From assembly GCA_013204595.1 (NCBI GenBank), contig JABMNK010000133.1:62001-126000 (forward strand): a stretch of DNA of 64,000 nt, given 5' to 3'. Position 1 is the first letter of the stretch. Every line of letters starts with the position of its first letter. The position numbers were made by a program, and so were the translations under genes. The notes beneath the pieces were generated by a model. It made no database searches and had not been told where the DNA came from. It was given only the letters and a program-made list of their open reading frames with translations. This stretch comes from Flammeovirgaceae bacterium (lineage in GTDB: Bacteria; Bacteroidota; Bacteroidia; Cytophagales; Cyclobacteriaceae). This document shows, piece after piece, positions 45,900-54,724 of this stretch.

Positions 45900-46847
45900 T
45901 TATAGGTAGTGCTTCTGTTTAAACGCAGCTATATGATATCCGAGGTTTTGAATCATTTCAGTAGCTCTTGAATCAGGATCAAGGGCTGGATTCGTATGAT
46001 TTAGATGAATAAAATAAATTTTGTTTCTTTCTTTTTCGGTCAAATGACCAAATAGAGACATTGATTCTACTATAAAGGGGTGTGGGATTTCTGAAATCGA
46101 TCTATGATTGATTTCAGCAGCATCAAAAAAAGTACCATCAATAAAGGCGTAATCAACCTTTTGAATTTGCTCGATGATATCGAGTGGCCATTTCTGCCAT
46201 TTGTCAATGTCCGGTATAAATAAGGCTGATTTGTTTGGCCCTTTTATCCTGTATCCTACCGTTTCTGAAAATTCATCTCGATGAGGGACCAAAATTGGTG
46301 TGATGGTTATGGTTGAGGTAAGTTGGATTGGAACGGCATGATCTAATGGTTTTAGCACAATATTCTCAAGCGCAACAAGTTGGCTCCAAGGTCCGTGTCC
46401 TGTTAGGAATTTTTGCATTTCTGTCATTACGAAGAGGGGTATTTGTGAGGTATTTATGGCTTCTTTGCCTAAGTACATTAATCCTGTATAATGTCCGATG
46501 TGCGCGTGTGTTAAAAAGATACCATTTGGGATTTCACTTTTTTGAAAAGGCGCTTCAGATTTTAATAATTTAATTTGTTCTGGAAAATCGGGAGTGGCTT
46601 CGAAAATATAGCTTTGTTGATTTTCGGGATCAATTAATCCAATGGAAACAACTTTTCGAGTAGGGTCAGGATGCGCCCAGAAATCGATACAGCAGCTTTT
46701 GTTACAGCCAACGTGAGGCGCCCCACCATCTTGTAGGGTTCCTAAAATAATCAGAAAAGGATCTGGATTAAGTTCAGGTGGGCGGGTTGGTGGTTTGTCT
46801 TGACAAGCCGTGAAGAGGCCAATGATAAGAAGAATAAATAGTCGCAA
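45900..46847 (-). CDS. PqqB-like metallo-beta-lactamase-fold lipoprotein
   Basis: MBL-fold protein of 315 aa with an N-terminal lipobox (LFTAC). It resembles PqqB: LGTLQDGGAPHVGC near residue 35, a CCIDFW segment, and the metal motif LTHAHIGHYTGL near 111 where the usual Asp of HxHxDH is Gly, as in PqqB. True PqqB is cytoplasmic and works in PQQ biosynthesis; this one is exported, and no pqqA/C/D/E is seen. It could handle a redox cofactor or hydrolyse a lactone outside the cell. Alone on its transcript between two regulatory regions. Confidence 0.75.
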   Translation of the reverse strand: MRLFILLIIGLFTACQDKPPTRPPELNPDPFLIILGTLQDGGAPHVGCNKSCCIDFWAHPDPTRKVVSIGLIDPENQQSYIFEATPDFPEQIKLLKSEAPFQKSEIPNGIFLTHAHIGHYTGLMYLGKEAINTSQIPLFVMTEMQKFLTGHGPWSQLVALENIVLKPLDHAVPIQLTSTITITPILVPHRDEFSETVGYRIKGPNKSALFIPDIDKWQKWPLDIIEQIQKVDYAFIDGTFFDAAEINHRSISEIPHPFIVESMSLFGHLTEKERNKIYFIHLNHTNPALDPDSRATEMIQNLGYHIAAFKQKHYL

Positions 46848-46894
46848 TTTTGTTCATTTAATCCAGACAATGAAAATAAGCAAACTAAGGACGT

Positions 46895-46925
46895 AAAAAA
46901 AGGGAAACAACAACTGTCTCCCTTT
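46895..46925 (-). terminator. Rho-independent terminator after the 199-aa secreted protein gene
   Basis: On the minus strand: AAAGGGA, 14-nt loop, TCCCTTT continuing into a T run of about seven. It lies about 22 bp after the stop at 46948. Confidence 0.65.
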
Positions 46926-46947
46926 AACTCAGCTATGAAGAAATGGG

Positions 46948-47547
46948 TTAGTTCAATGTGATGTATTCTAAATATGCGTTTTTAGGTGTTATTAAGCTGA
47001 TTTTGTATACGCCAGCGGTCAGTTGAGATAAGTCGAATTTTTTACCTAAATTTTGACTTCCACTTAATGTATCTTTAAAAATAAGTACGTCATTTGCATC
47101 ATAGAGCTCAATATTTAAGCTTTCTTTTTTAAGTGCTAGTAGGCTTACTGTAAGTCGCTCCTCTTTCATAATTACTTGCGGCTTATAAGTTGTTTCGATG
47201 ATTTCATCGTTTGCAATTACAACTCCTTGAATTTTATTGATCTGGGTGATTCGCGTCTTAAATACGTCATCAATCACCATTTCATATTTTCCATCGGGCA
47301 ACTCAATAAGGTTAAAAGAACGCTCATAAGGTTGTCCAGTCTCAATATTTTCTTGATATAATATGTGATTATTCCCATCTTTCAAATAGCAAGTTGATTT
47401 ATAATCGATGCTGGTGACTTGGACTACGAAAGAATTTTTCTTAAGAGGCTTTATTTTAAAAGGGATCAATAAATCTGCTTTGACGGTACCTAAGGGTAAC
47501 ATCATAGTGAGTAAGAGTATACTGGATATCTGAGCTATTTTTTTCAT
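46948..47547 (-). CDS. Small secreted beta-sandwich protein
   Basis: 199 aa with a signal peptide (ending VKAD near residue 25). The mature part appears to be two similar beta-sandwich modules: about 35-105 (FNLIELPDGKYEMVIDD) and 120-199 (FDLSQLTAGVYKISLIT). The second has the look of a type IX secretion C-terminal module, with the LTAGVY..S.. pattern, though it lacks a typical cargo domain. Function unknown. It is divergent from the AraC regulator; a 16-bp inverted repeat lies in the shared upstream region, so it may be its target. Confidence 0.7.
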   Translation of the reverse strand: MKKIAQISSILLLTMMLPLGTVKADLLIPFKIKPLKKNSFVVQVTSIDYKSTCYLKDGNNHILYQENIETGQPYERSFNLIELPDGKYEMVIDDVFKTRITQINKIQGVVIANDEIIETTYKPQVIMKEERLTVSLLALKKESLNIELYDANDVLIFKDTLSGSQNLGKKFDLSQLTAGVYKISLITPKNAYLEYITLN

Positions 47548-47577
47548 CAGGTGCTATTTTTAGTTAAAATTATAAAG

Positions 47578-47585
47578 CAAAATTA
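47578..47585 (-). promoter_or_regulatory. Candidate -7 promoter element for the small secreted protein
   Basis: The minus strand reads TAATTTTG (consensus TAnnTTTG), about 30 bp ahead of the ATG at 47547. No strong -33 box is visible. Confidence 0.4.
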
Positions 47586-47652
47586 ATTGAGTCTTTGACT
47601 GATTATTACCTCATTATTTGCCTATATATGTTTTATTTTATCATTTTATATT

Positions 47653-47698
47653 ATTTAACAATAATATAATGTTAAAAAAGCATATATTATTGTTAAAT
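47653..47698. promoter_or_regulatory. Perfect 16-bp inverted repeat, candidate operator
   Basis: Arms ATTTAACAATAATATA (47653-47668) and its exact complement (47683-47698) flank 14 nt. A further TGTTAA half-site lies at 47670-47675, giving three TTAACA-type sites. It ends 31 bp ahead of the AraC start and 106 bp from the divergent gene. Confidence 0.75.
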
Positions 47699-47729
47699 TA
47701 GCATTCATGAGTGCTTTTAATGAATAGTT

Positions 47730-48602
47730 ATGATATTCACAAATCCAACATTTGAAAAGATCAATACCCCTCTAGGGGGTTCTATTTTGGTTAGGCAATT
47801 TTCGCACGTCCCAAGGGATACCAGGCCTTATTGGCATTATCATCCAGAACTTGAGTTGGTTTATGTAAATGGTGGGAGTGGTAAAAGGCATATTGGGAGC
47901 CACTTATCTTATTTTCATGATGGCGAGCTCGTCTTAATCGGGCCTAACTTACCGCACCAAGGGTTTACCAATAGATTAAGCGGACATAAAGCGGAAACTG
48001 TCGTTCAATGGCCAGAGGGCTTTTTAGGGGAAGGCTTTTTCAATATTCAAGAAATGGCCGCCATCAAAAGGATGTTTGAATTGTCACGTATGGGATTGTC
48101 TTTCAGTGGCAGTACAAAAATGACGCTAGGTACCAAAGTAGAGAGACTCATTAATATGAGCCATTTTAATCGAATCATGGAATTACTATCTATACTCCAT
48201 GAATTGGCTATATCAGATGAATATACAGCGTTAAATGCGCAAGGATTTTTACTCCAAGTGGAAGCACAGGACAATGATCGAATCAATATGGTTTTTAATT
48301 ATGTACGCGAACATTTTCAAGAACATATTGCTTTGAGCGAGATTTCAGAATTGGTAAGTATGACTGAGCCTTCTTTCTGTCGTTATTTTAAAAAGTTGAC
48401 TTCCAAAACATTTGTACAATTTGTTAATGAATATCGATTGGTCCACTCCTCTAAACTTTTGGCCGAAAAGAAAATAAGTATCACTCAGGTGTGCTATGAA
48501 AGCGGCTTTGGTAATTTTTCCCATTTCAATAAGCAGTTCAAAGCGTTTTCTGGAAAGAGCCCATCTGAATATCGTGCGGGAATGACACAAATTATTCAAT
48601 AA
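47730..48602 (+). CDS. AraC-family transcription regulator with cupin sensor domain
   Basis: 290 aa. The N-terminal cupin domain has the sugar-binding-like motif HYHPELELVYVNGGSG near residue 33; the C-terminal domain carries two helix-turn-helix motifs, ISELVSMTEPSFCRYFKKLT near 208 and ITQVCYESGFGNFSHFNKQFK near 251. It probably senses a carbohydrate and regulates the divergent secreted-protein gene and perhaps itself or galK, which follows 81 bp downstream. The inverted repeat just upstream is the likely binding site. Confidence 0.87.
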   Translation: MIFTNPTFEKINTPLGGSILVRQFSHVPRDTRPYWHYHPELELVYVNGGSGKRHIGSHLSYFHDGELVLIGPNLPHQGFTNRLSGHKAETVVQWPEGFLGEGFFNIQEMAAIKRMFELSRMGLSFSGSTKMTLGTKVERLINMSHFNRIMELLSILHELAISDEYTALNAQGFLLQVEAQDNDRINMVFNYVREHFQEHIALSEISELVSMTEPSFCRYFKKLTSKTFVQFVNEYRLVHSSKLLAEKKISITQVCYESGFGNFSHFNKQFKAFSGKSPSEYRAGMTQIIQ

Positions 48603-48683
48603 GTTGGGTAGCTCAAATAAATAAGATTATCATGTAGTTGCGAATTCTTTAAAAGGGTTGCGGCTAATACATCCGTTGGCAGT

Positions 48684-49844
48684 ATGATAGAAATAATACA
48701 AAAAGTAAAAACATATTTTCATAAACAATTTGGTGAAGCACACGCGTTGTTGGTTGCGGCACCTGGAAGAATCAATATGATTGGTGAACATACGGATTAC
48801 AACATGGGACTGGTGCTTCCTGCTGCCATTGATCGATGTATCTATATGGCCATAGGCCCCGCCAAGCATGCAACTAGGATAGTTTCCATGGACCTTGCTG
48901 ACGAGTTGGTAGTTTATGACCTTGAACATTTAAAGCCTCATCAAAAGGCATGGCCCAATTATCTATTGGGTGTGGTTGATGAAATGCTAAAAGACAAAAA
49001 AATGATCAATCATTTTAATGTTGTTTTTGCAGGGAATGTGCCTTTGGGTGCTGGAATGTCGAGTTCAGCCGCTCTTGAAAATGCCATTGCCTTTGGACTC
49101 AATGAGTTGTTTGAGTTGGAGTATGATCGGATTAGCTTGGCCAAGTTGTCTCAAAAAGCAGAACATAATTTCGTGGGTACAAAATGCGGTATTATGGATC
49201 AGTTTACGAGCATGATGGGAAGTGCGCAACAGGTAATCAAGCTAGATTGTCGTGATCTGAGCTATGAATATGTGCGTTTGGATTTGAAAGGTTACTGCCT
49301 TTTACTGGTAGATTCCAATCTTTCACATCATTTGACAACTTCCGAATATAATTTGAGAAGAAGGCAGTGTGAAATGGGGGTGCAGATTATTGCAAATAAA
49401 TTTGCCCATGTGACTTCTTTGCGAGATGTCGATATAGCAATGTTGGATGCTTGCGTCTCAGTTATTGATCCGGTGGTTTACAAAAGATGTCAATACATTA
49501 TTGAAGAAAATCTAAGAGTGGTTCAATTTTGTGATCTTATGGAGGCTGGAGACGTCGCTGCGGCTGGTAATATCCTTTTTATCGCGCATAGGGCTATGCG
49601 GGATCAATATGAGATTACTTGCCCTGAAATTGATTGGCTGGCATCAATGGCTGAATCTCTAATGGGGGTGGTTGGTGCCAGGATGATGGGTGGTGGATTT
49701 GGTGGATGTACGATTAACCTCATTGAAACGACGTATTTGGAGGATTTTAAAGAATTTATTTCAAACGGCTATCGACAAAAATATGCTATTGAACCGGGCT
49801 TTTATGAGGTGAATATTTCAAACGGTGTTTGTTTACTTGAATAA
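48684..49844 (+). CDS. galK: Galactokinase
   Basis: GHMP-family sugar kinase of 386 aa; phosphorylates galactose with ATP at C1. The galactokinase signature is PGRINMIGEHTDYNMG near residue 29, the ATP-binding GAGMSSSAALENA near 116 and the C-terminal MGGGFGGCTINL near 336. It is the cytoplasmic first step of the Leloir pathway and complements the exported mutarotase upstream. No galT or galE is present in this window. It is probably co-transcribed with the AraC regulator. Confidence 0.93.
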   Translation: MIEIIQKVKTYFHKQFGEAHALLVAAPGRINMIGEHTDYNMGLVLPAAIDRCIYMAIGPAKHATRIVSMDLADELVVYDLEHLKPHQKAWPNYLLGVVDEMLKDKKMINHFNVVFAGNVPLGAGMSSSAALENAIAFGLNELFELEYDRISLAKLSQKAEHNFVGTKCGIMDQFTSMMGSAQQVIKLDCRDLSYEYVRLDLKGYCLLLVDSNLSHHLTTSEYNLRRRQCEMGVQIIANKFAHVTSLRDVDIAMLDACVSVIDPVVYKRCQYIIEENLRVVQFCDLMEAGDVAAAGNILFIAHRAMRDQYEITCPEIDWLASMAESLMGVVGARMMGGGFGGCTINLIETTYLEDFKEFISNGYRQKYAIEPGFYEVNISNGVCLLE

Positions 49845-49913
49845 CTTAATGGGGTAAGTCCACCAGACTAATTTAAGTTTGAAGACGCCACCTACTACTG
49901 ATGTTGAAGTTAT

Positions 49914-51050
49914 TTAATCAATTAATTTAAAAATTTCGGTGCCCGCGAGTAAAAAGGCACCAACTCCATACACTTCAGTCATTTCTGAGGTTACCTCTTT
50001 GGGGTCTTGACCAATGGGCTGTACCCATCCCAATTTACCTTCTGAATTAACCATGTTGACTAATGCCTCCCATGCCTTGGTCACAATAGGAGTGTACGTT
50101 TTTCTATCTAATAAACCCATATTAATGCCAGCGGCGAGTGCATAACAAAAAAAGGAACTAGAACTTGTTTCAGGGTGTGGAAAGCTGGTTGGGTCTAGTA
50201 AACTGGCATGCCACAATCCAGCTTCGTCTTGATAATTGGGAATGACACTTGCCATTGCTAAATAAAGTTCTTTGTAAAAAGCACTGTATTTACTGTCTTT
50301 GGGTAAGTCTTTGAGTATTGCGACTAAGCCACCCATTACCCACCCATTACCCCGTCCCCAAAATATCTTTTCCCCATTTTTTTCTAGTGTTAACTCAGGA
50401 AAATATCTATGATCTCGGTAGAAGAGGTTCGCATCTTTGTCGAATAAAAAATGATAGGTTACTTTAAATTCTTTGTCCATAAAAGCCAAATATTTATCAT
50501 CTTTGAGAATGCGTGCCATTTTGGTGTAAACAGGAGGTGCCATAAAGAGGGCATCACACCATGACCACCTTTCTAGTGTCTGAGGATCATCATAGTTTAA
50601 CAACAGCGATCCACTTGAGGGGTGTGCAATAACGTAATCAAGTCGCGCTTGTGTAGGGCCTAGTATGCGGTAGCGACGACTATCCTCTGTTCTAAGGGTG
50701 TACATTTCTAAAAACATTTGACTGATCGAAATGTCGTCAGCATGATACAATCTATTAAAAGGCTGCCATTCGAATTGATTACCAATGGCATATAGCCAGT
50801 CTAAATATTTTTGATCATTTGCGATTTTTGCCCATTCCATCATCCCTATATAGAGTGCGGCGTTGGTCCAGTCCTGAGCGGGGTGCTTTACCAAATGAAA
50901 GTTGTCAATCTGCCAATTTGCAACATTCGTCATTACGTATAAAATGTCTTTTTTGTCAAGATTAGAGGGATTATTCTCTACTGCGCTTTTGACGGAGAGG
51001 CTCATAAATACCAAAATAAGGGATATAGAAATAGCTTTGGATAATTTCAT
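49914..51050 (-). CDS. Glycoside hydrolase family 88/105 (unsaturated uronyl hydrolase)
   Basis: Secreted protein of 378 aa (signal peptide, then VENNPSN). The (alpha/alpha)6 barrel has the family motifs WCDALFMAPPVY near residue 168 with the catalytic Asp, GRGNGWVMGGL near 232, and an Asp earlier in the QDWTNAALYIG segment near 59. GH105/GH88 enzymes remove 4,5-unsaturated uronic acids left by polysaccharide lyases (rhamnogalacturonan, ulvan). No lyase is present nearby, so the source of substrate is open. Two small CTATT/AATAG inverted repeats lie upstream. Confidence 0.88.
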   Translation of the reverse strand: MKLSKAISISLILVFMSLSVKSAVENNPSNLDKKDILYVMTNVANWQIDNFHLVKHPAQDWTNAALYIGMMEWAKIANDQKYLDWLYAIGNQFEWQPFNRLYHADDISISQMFLEMYTLRTEDSRRYRILGPTQARLDYVIAHPSSGSLLLNYDDPQTLERWSWCDALFMAPPVYTKMARILKDDKYLAFMDKEFKVTYHFLFDKDANLFYRDHRYFPELTLEKNGEKIFWGRGNGWVMGGLVAILKDLPKDSKYSAFYKELYLAMASVIPNYQDEAGLWHASLLDPTSFPHPETSSSSFFCYALAAGINMGLLDRKTYTPIVTKAWEALVNMVNSEGKLGWVQPIGQDPKEVTSEMTEVYGVGAFLLAGTEIFKLID

Positions 51051-51147
51051 TGAGTTATGATTTTGATATTATTGACCATTCATACAATAGATAAGCCATC
51101 ATTTTTACCGACTAACGATTTCAGAGGCTCAGAGATAATTATTTTTT

Positions 51148-51223
51148 CTATTTTCAATAGTTGATGACCATTTTATTATTTTTAGAAGCTTAAGTTAAGC
51201 AATTCTATTTTTTTTCAATAGAA
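51148..51223. repeat. Two small CTATT...AATAG inverted repeats
   Basis: CTATT-ttc-AATAG at 51148-51160 and TTCTATT-8 nt-AATAGAA at 51203-51223, about 100 and 155 bp ahead of the GH105 start. They may be paired regulatory sites; AT-richness makes chance a fair alternative. Confidence 0.35.
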
Positions 51224-51312
51224 GAACCTATGAATAATGGAATACTGATGTTTTAAAAATACAATAGCTTTGGTAGCTTAATAATATTCAAATTCTAAAA
51301 AAAATAACATCA

Positions 51313-51624
51313 TTAATGCATCCAATAGCAATCGATGCCATCGGTAATAATATGCAGCACGAGTCCTATGGCAAGTATTCTTGTTTTTTTCCAAAATAGT
51401 AAGCCCGAATAAAGCCCCATGGACCAATAGTTATGAAGTGGATGAAACCCAATACTACAACGGTTGGAATCAAAAACATGGGGATAAGCCAATAGATGAT
51501 CCAAATCGATAACCATCGTCATAAGCAACAACAGCCACACCTGGCGCCAGTTTTGGCGAAAAAAAAACCATGAAATGGCCCCTGGAGCGATAAAGTGAAG
51601 TCCGTAATGGACGAGGCTTTGCAC
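51313..51624 (-). CDS. DUF6122 family membrane protein
   Basis: Small membrane protein of 103 aa with about three spans. It opens SLVHYGLHFIAPGAISWFFF and has metal-binding-looking DLDHLLAYP near residue 41, then CSIGFHPLHNYWS and the C-terminal IITDGIDCYWMH. The layout of His and Asp resembles YdjM-like membrane-bound hydrolases, so it may be a metal-dependent hydrolase. Function not established. Its start is followed by the divergent S9 peptidase. Confidence 0.78.
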   Translation of the reverse strand: MQSLVHYGLHFIAPGAISWFFFRQNWRQVWLLLLMTMVIDLDHLLAYPHVFDSNRCSIGFHPLHNYWSMGLYSGLLFWKKTRILAIGLVLHIITDGIDCYWMH

Positions 51625-51758
51625 AATAATTAGTTGAATTTATTTTTTTTGAAAAAATATAATGACTGCCAATGAAGAGAAATTCAATCTTCCTTTTCGA
51701 TTTTGAACAGAAGTTTACTAATAATAGGTAAATTTAAAGAGGATCAAGCAATCTTCAC

Positions 51759-53786
51759 ATGAAAACTTTTTTTCCTTTTATCAGTATTTTTTTTGGATTT
51801 TTGGCCCTTGGACAAGGGACATTGGAATCTTTTTTGTCTTATTCTTTTCCTTCGGATTTAGCAGCCTCACAGGACGCTGGTAAAATTGCTTGGGTGGTCA
51901 ATAAAGAGGGTGTACGCAATATTTATTCGGCCATAGCGCCCGACTATCATCCGAAACAAATCACAAATTATCAAGAGGATGATGGTCAGCAGATCAGTGA
52001 TTTACTTTTTTATGGTGAACAAATAGTCTTTGTCCGGGGAGGAGCAGCGAATCGAAAAGGGGAATTCCCCAATCCCAATTTTGATACTAATGGGGTCAAT
52101 AGAGAAATATTCTTAGTGGCTACTTCTGATGCCGCGCCCCATAAATTAGCTTCGGGTGGATCGCCAGTACGCTTAGGAGATCTCCTTTTTTTCCTCAAGG
52201 AAGGAAAAGTATTTTCTTGCCATTTGAAGAATCAGTCGATGGTACAGCTTTTTGTAGCCAGAGGGAATATCAGTTCCTTGAGACCTTCTCCAGATGGATT
52301 GAAATTGGCTTTTATTAGTGCTCGTGGAGATCACGCTTTTTTAGGAATTTATGACCTAAAATCAAAGAAGTTGACTTATCCAGATCCATCGGTAGACCTA
52401 GATAGCAATCCTGTATGGTCACCGGATGGTAAATACGTCGCAGTCTTGAGAATTCCTTATCAGGAGCAATTGCTTTTTGTTTCCAAAAGAAGTGCCCAAC
52501 CTTTTTCCATTAGAGTCATTGATGTTGCCACGGCCACAGGAAAAACATTGTGGCAAGCAAGCCCAGGAGGCGGTAGCGCCTTTCATGAGATTTCTGCAGA
52601 TAATCAATTGTTTTGGATGGCGGATCAAACCCTTATTTTTCCTTGGGAGAAGGATGGATGGTTGCATTTATATGAAATTTCCACGGAAGGAGGTACTGCA
52701 CAGCTATTGACCCCAGGACCTTTTGAATTACAATATGTAAGCCAATCGCCGGATCGTACCCAGTTGTTTTATTCAGGAAATGAAAATGACCTCAACAGGC
52801 AACACGTTTGGAGCATCAAAAACAACACCCTCACAAGTATCACTAGTGGCCCAGGTATAGAATGGTCCCCTGTCATGGATGGAGCAGGTAATTTATTTAT
52901 GCTTGGTTCCTCTGGAACCAAACCTGCTTCAGTTAAGCAGCGTGTAGTGGGTGATGTGCGAGATATTTTTACTTCTGATCCTTATCCTTCGAGTCAATTA
53001 GTGATGCCTCAAGAAGTGGTATTTGAAGCCACAGATGGGATTACCATCCATGGCCAACTTTTCATGCCCAAAGACCTTAAAAAGGGAGAAAAAAAACCGG
53101 CGTTATTATTTTTTCATGGTGGGTCTCGAAGGCAAATGCTTTTGGGTTTTCACCACCGAGATTATTACCATTATGCCTATGCGATGAATCAATATTTGGC
53201 ATCCAAAGGGTACCTTGTCTTGTCCGTAAATTACAGAAGCGGTACGGGGTATGGTATGGAATTTAGAGAGGCCCTAAACTATGGAGCAGGCGGAGCCAGT
53301 GAATTTAATGATGTGATAGGAGCAGGTCTTTTTTTACAAGCACATTCATCGGTGGATCCTTCGAAAATAGGCCTTTGGGGTGGTTCTTATGGCGGCTATT
53401 TGACTGCGTTGGGATTGGCGAAAAGGTCAGATCTTTTTGCTGCAGGTGTGGACATTCATGGGGTAATGGACTGGAATGTCATCATTCATAATTTTGTCCC
53501 TACCTATGAACCATTGGAACATCCTGCATTTGCCAAACTCGCTTATGATTCCAGTCCGATTGCGGTGATAGATAGCTGGCGCTCACCTGTACTGCTTATT
53601 CATGGGGATGATGACCGTAATGTACCCTTTAGTGAAACGGTGGATAAGGTTAAGGCGCTTCGAGATCAGGGTGTTTATTTTGAGCAACTCATTTTCCCGG
53701 ATGAGGTACATGGGTTTTTGCTACATCAAAACTGGAAGGATGCTTACCAAGCAACTGTTGATTTTTTTGATCGCATGATAAAATGA
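51759..53786 (+). CDS. Prolyl-oligopeptidase-family (S9) peptidase
   Basis: Secreted peptidase of 675 aa. The signal peptide ends near ALGQG. The N-terminal propeller (about 30-400) has WD-like repeats such as LRPSPDGLKLAFIS and NPVWSPDGKYVAV; the C-terminal alpha/beta-hydrolase domain has the nucleophile in GLWGGSYGGYLT near residue 548, Asp in HGDDDRNVPF near 618 and His in DEVHGFLLH near 652. It matches dipeptidyl peptidase IV or acylaminoacyl peptidase types. It is convergent with the redox cluster and not obviously part of it. Confidence 0.9.
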   Translation: MKTFFPFISIFFGFLALGQGTLESFLSYSFPSDLAASQDAGKIAWVVNKEGVRNIYSAIAPDYHPKQITNYQEDDGQQISDLLFYGEQIVFVRGGAANRKGEFPNPNFDTNGVNREIFLVATSDAAPHKLASGGSPVRLGDLLFFLKEGKVFSCHLKNQSMVQLFVARGNISSLRPSPDGLKLAFISARGDHAFLGIYDLKSKKLTYPDPSVDLDSNPVWSPDGKYVAVLRIPYQEQLLFVSKRSAQPFSIRVIDVATATGKTLWQASPGGGSAFHEISADNQLFWMADQTLIFPWEKDGWLHLYEISTEGGTAQLLTPGPFELQYVSQSPDRTQLFYSGNENDLNRQHVWSIKNNTLTSITSGPGIEWSPVMDGAGNLFMLGSSGTKPASVKQRVVGDVRDIFTSDPYPSSQLVMPQEVVFEATDGITIHGQLFMPKDLKKGEKKPALLFFHGGSRRQMLLGFHHRDYYHYAYAMNQYLASKGYLVLSVNYRSGTGYGMEFREALNYGAGGASEFNDVIGAGLFLQAHSSVDPSKIGLWGGSYGGYLTALGLAKRSDLFAAGVDIHGVMDWNVIIHNFVPTYEPLEHPAFAKLAYDSSPIAVIDSWRSPVLLIHGDDDRNVPFSETVDKVKALRDQGVYFEQLIFPDEVHGFLLHQNWKDAYQATVDFFDRMIK

Positions 53787-53863
53787 TGTCATCGCGCTAT
53801 AAGTTATCAGGTTCTTATCCACAGGTCTGTGGTGATGAACACTCATTAAGTGGAGATTGAATG

Positions 53864-54724
53864 CTAGGAATGCTGGGCCCATTCTTTTAAAAAGGACAAG
53901 CCCTGCACAGCAAAGTCGTCTTGTGAATCCGCAAAGGGTTTCCAAATACAAACGGCGTCCGAAAGTTCTTGAACATGTGGGGTGAAACTTTCAATGGAAA
54001 TAAATCCTTGGTAATCAATGGCTGTTAATCCTGCTTTTAAGCGGGCCCAATTGGTCTGTCCAGTTCCTGGAATACCTCTATGATTTTCAGACACTTGCAT
54101 ATGGATCAATCGGTGTCCAGCGGTATTCACTGCCTCTGCTAAATCACGCTCTTCGAGGGTCATATGAAAACTGTCCAAGAGTATTTTGGCCGAGGGACTA
54201 TCGATACATTCGATCAACTTGACCACGTCACTGCAGGTATTGATAAGATCCGTTTCAAATCGATTGAGGGGCTCTATGGCGATGGAAAGCCCTCTCTGTT
54301 GTGCTTGATGACATACCTTTTGCAAATTCCGGACGGCCAAATCAAATTCTTTTTTTCTATCTTCATCCGACAACCGTCGCGCTTTCCCTACGGCAGAATA
54401 AATGGGTCCAGCCAAGAAATTTGTATCCAAATAATTACAGATGTCAAAACATCTTTCGAGGTAATCAAAGCATTCCTGATGAATGGCCGGATCCGTATGG
54501 GTCAAATCTCGAGAGGGGCCAAATGCCCCACAAATGATGGGTATAAGTTGATGATCGGTTAAGGCAGTTTTAATGGTTTTTAAATCCAGAAGATCAGGAT
54601 CCTCAATGGCGATTTCTACTCCATCGAATCCCATTTTTTTAATTTTAGGGAACAAGGCAATGTGTTGGGTAGAAAAAGGGCTGGTCCATAGCCAGGTGCT
54701 GACAGCAAATTGTACCTCCATCAT
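53864..54724 (-). CDS. Sugar phosphate isomerase/epimerase-like TIM-barrel protein
   Basis: TIM-barrel protein of 286 aa in the AP-endonuclease-2/xylose-isomerase-like family. Metal-binding residues are seen in IAIEPLNRFETD near residue 146, ILLDSFHMTLEE near 181, the HMQVSENHRG segment near 208 and GFISIESF near 239. Relatives are D-psicose/tagatose 3-epimerases and enzymes acting on 3-keto-glycosides. The start is taken at the ATG overlapping the stop of the large upstream gene (ATGA), so it is translationally coupled to it. The substrate is unknown, but the context implies a sugar or keto-sugar. Confidence 0.83.
   Translation of the reverse strand: MMEVQFAVSTWLWTSPFSTQHIALFPKIKKMGFDGVEIAIEDPDLLDLKTIKTALTDHQLIPIICGAFGPSRDLTHTDPAIHQECFDYLERCFDICNYLDTNFLAGPIYSAVGKARRLSDEDRKKEFDLAVRNLQKVCHQAQQRGLSIAIEPLNRFETDLINTCSDVVKLIECIDSPSAKILLDSFHMTLEERDLAEAVNTAGHRLIHMQVSENHRGIPGTGQTNWARLKAGLTAIDYQGFISIESFTPHVQELSDAVCIWKPFADSQDDFAVQGLSFLKEWAQHS

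Noticed and set aside
53819-53832. CCACAG-GT-CTGTGG palindrome between convergent genes as a terminator
   Set aside because: The loop is only 2 nt and no T run follows on either strand.
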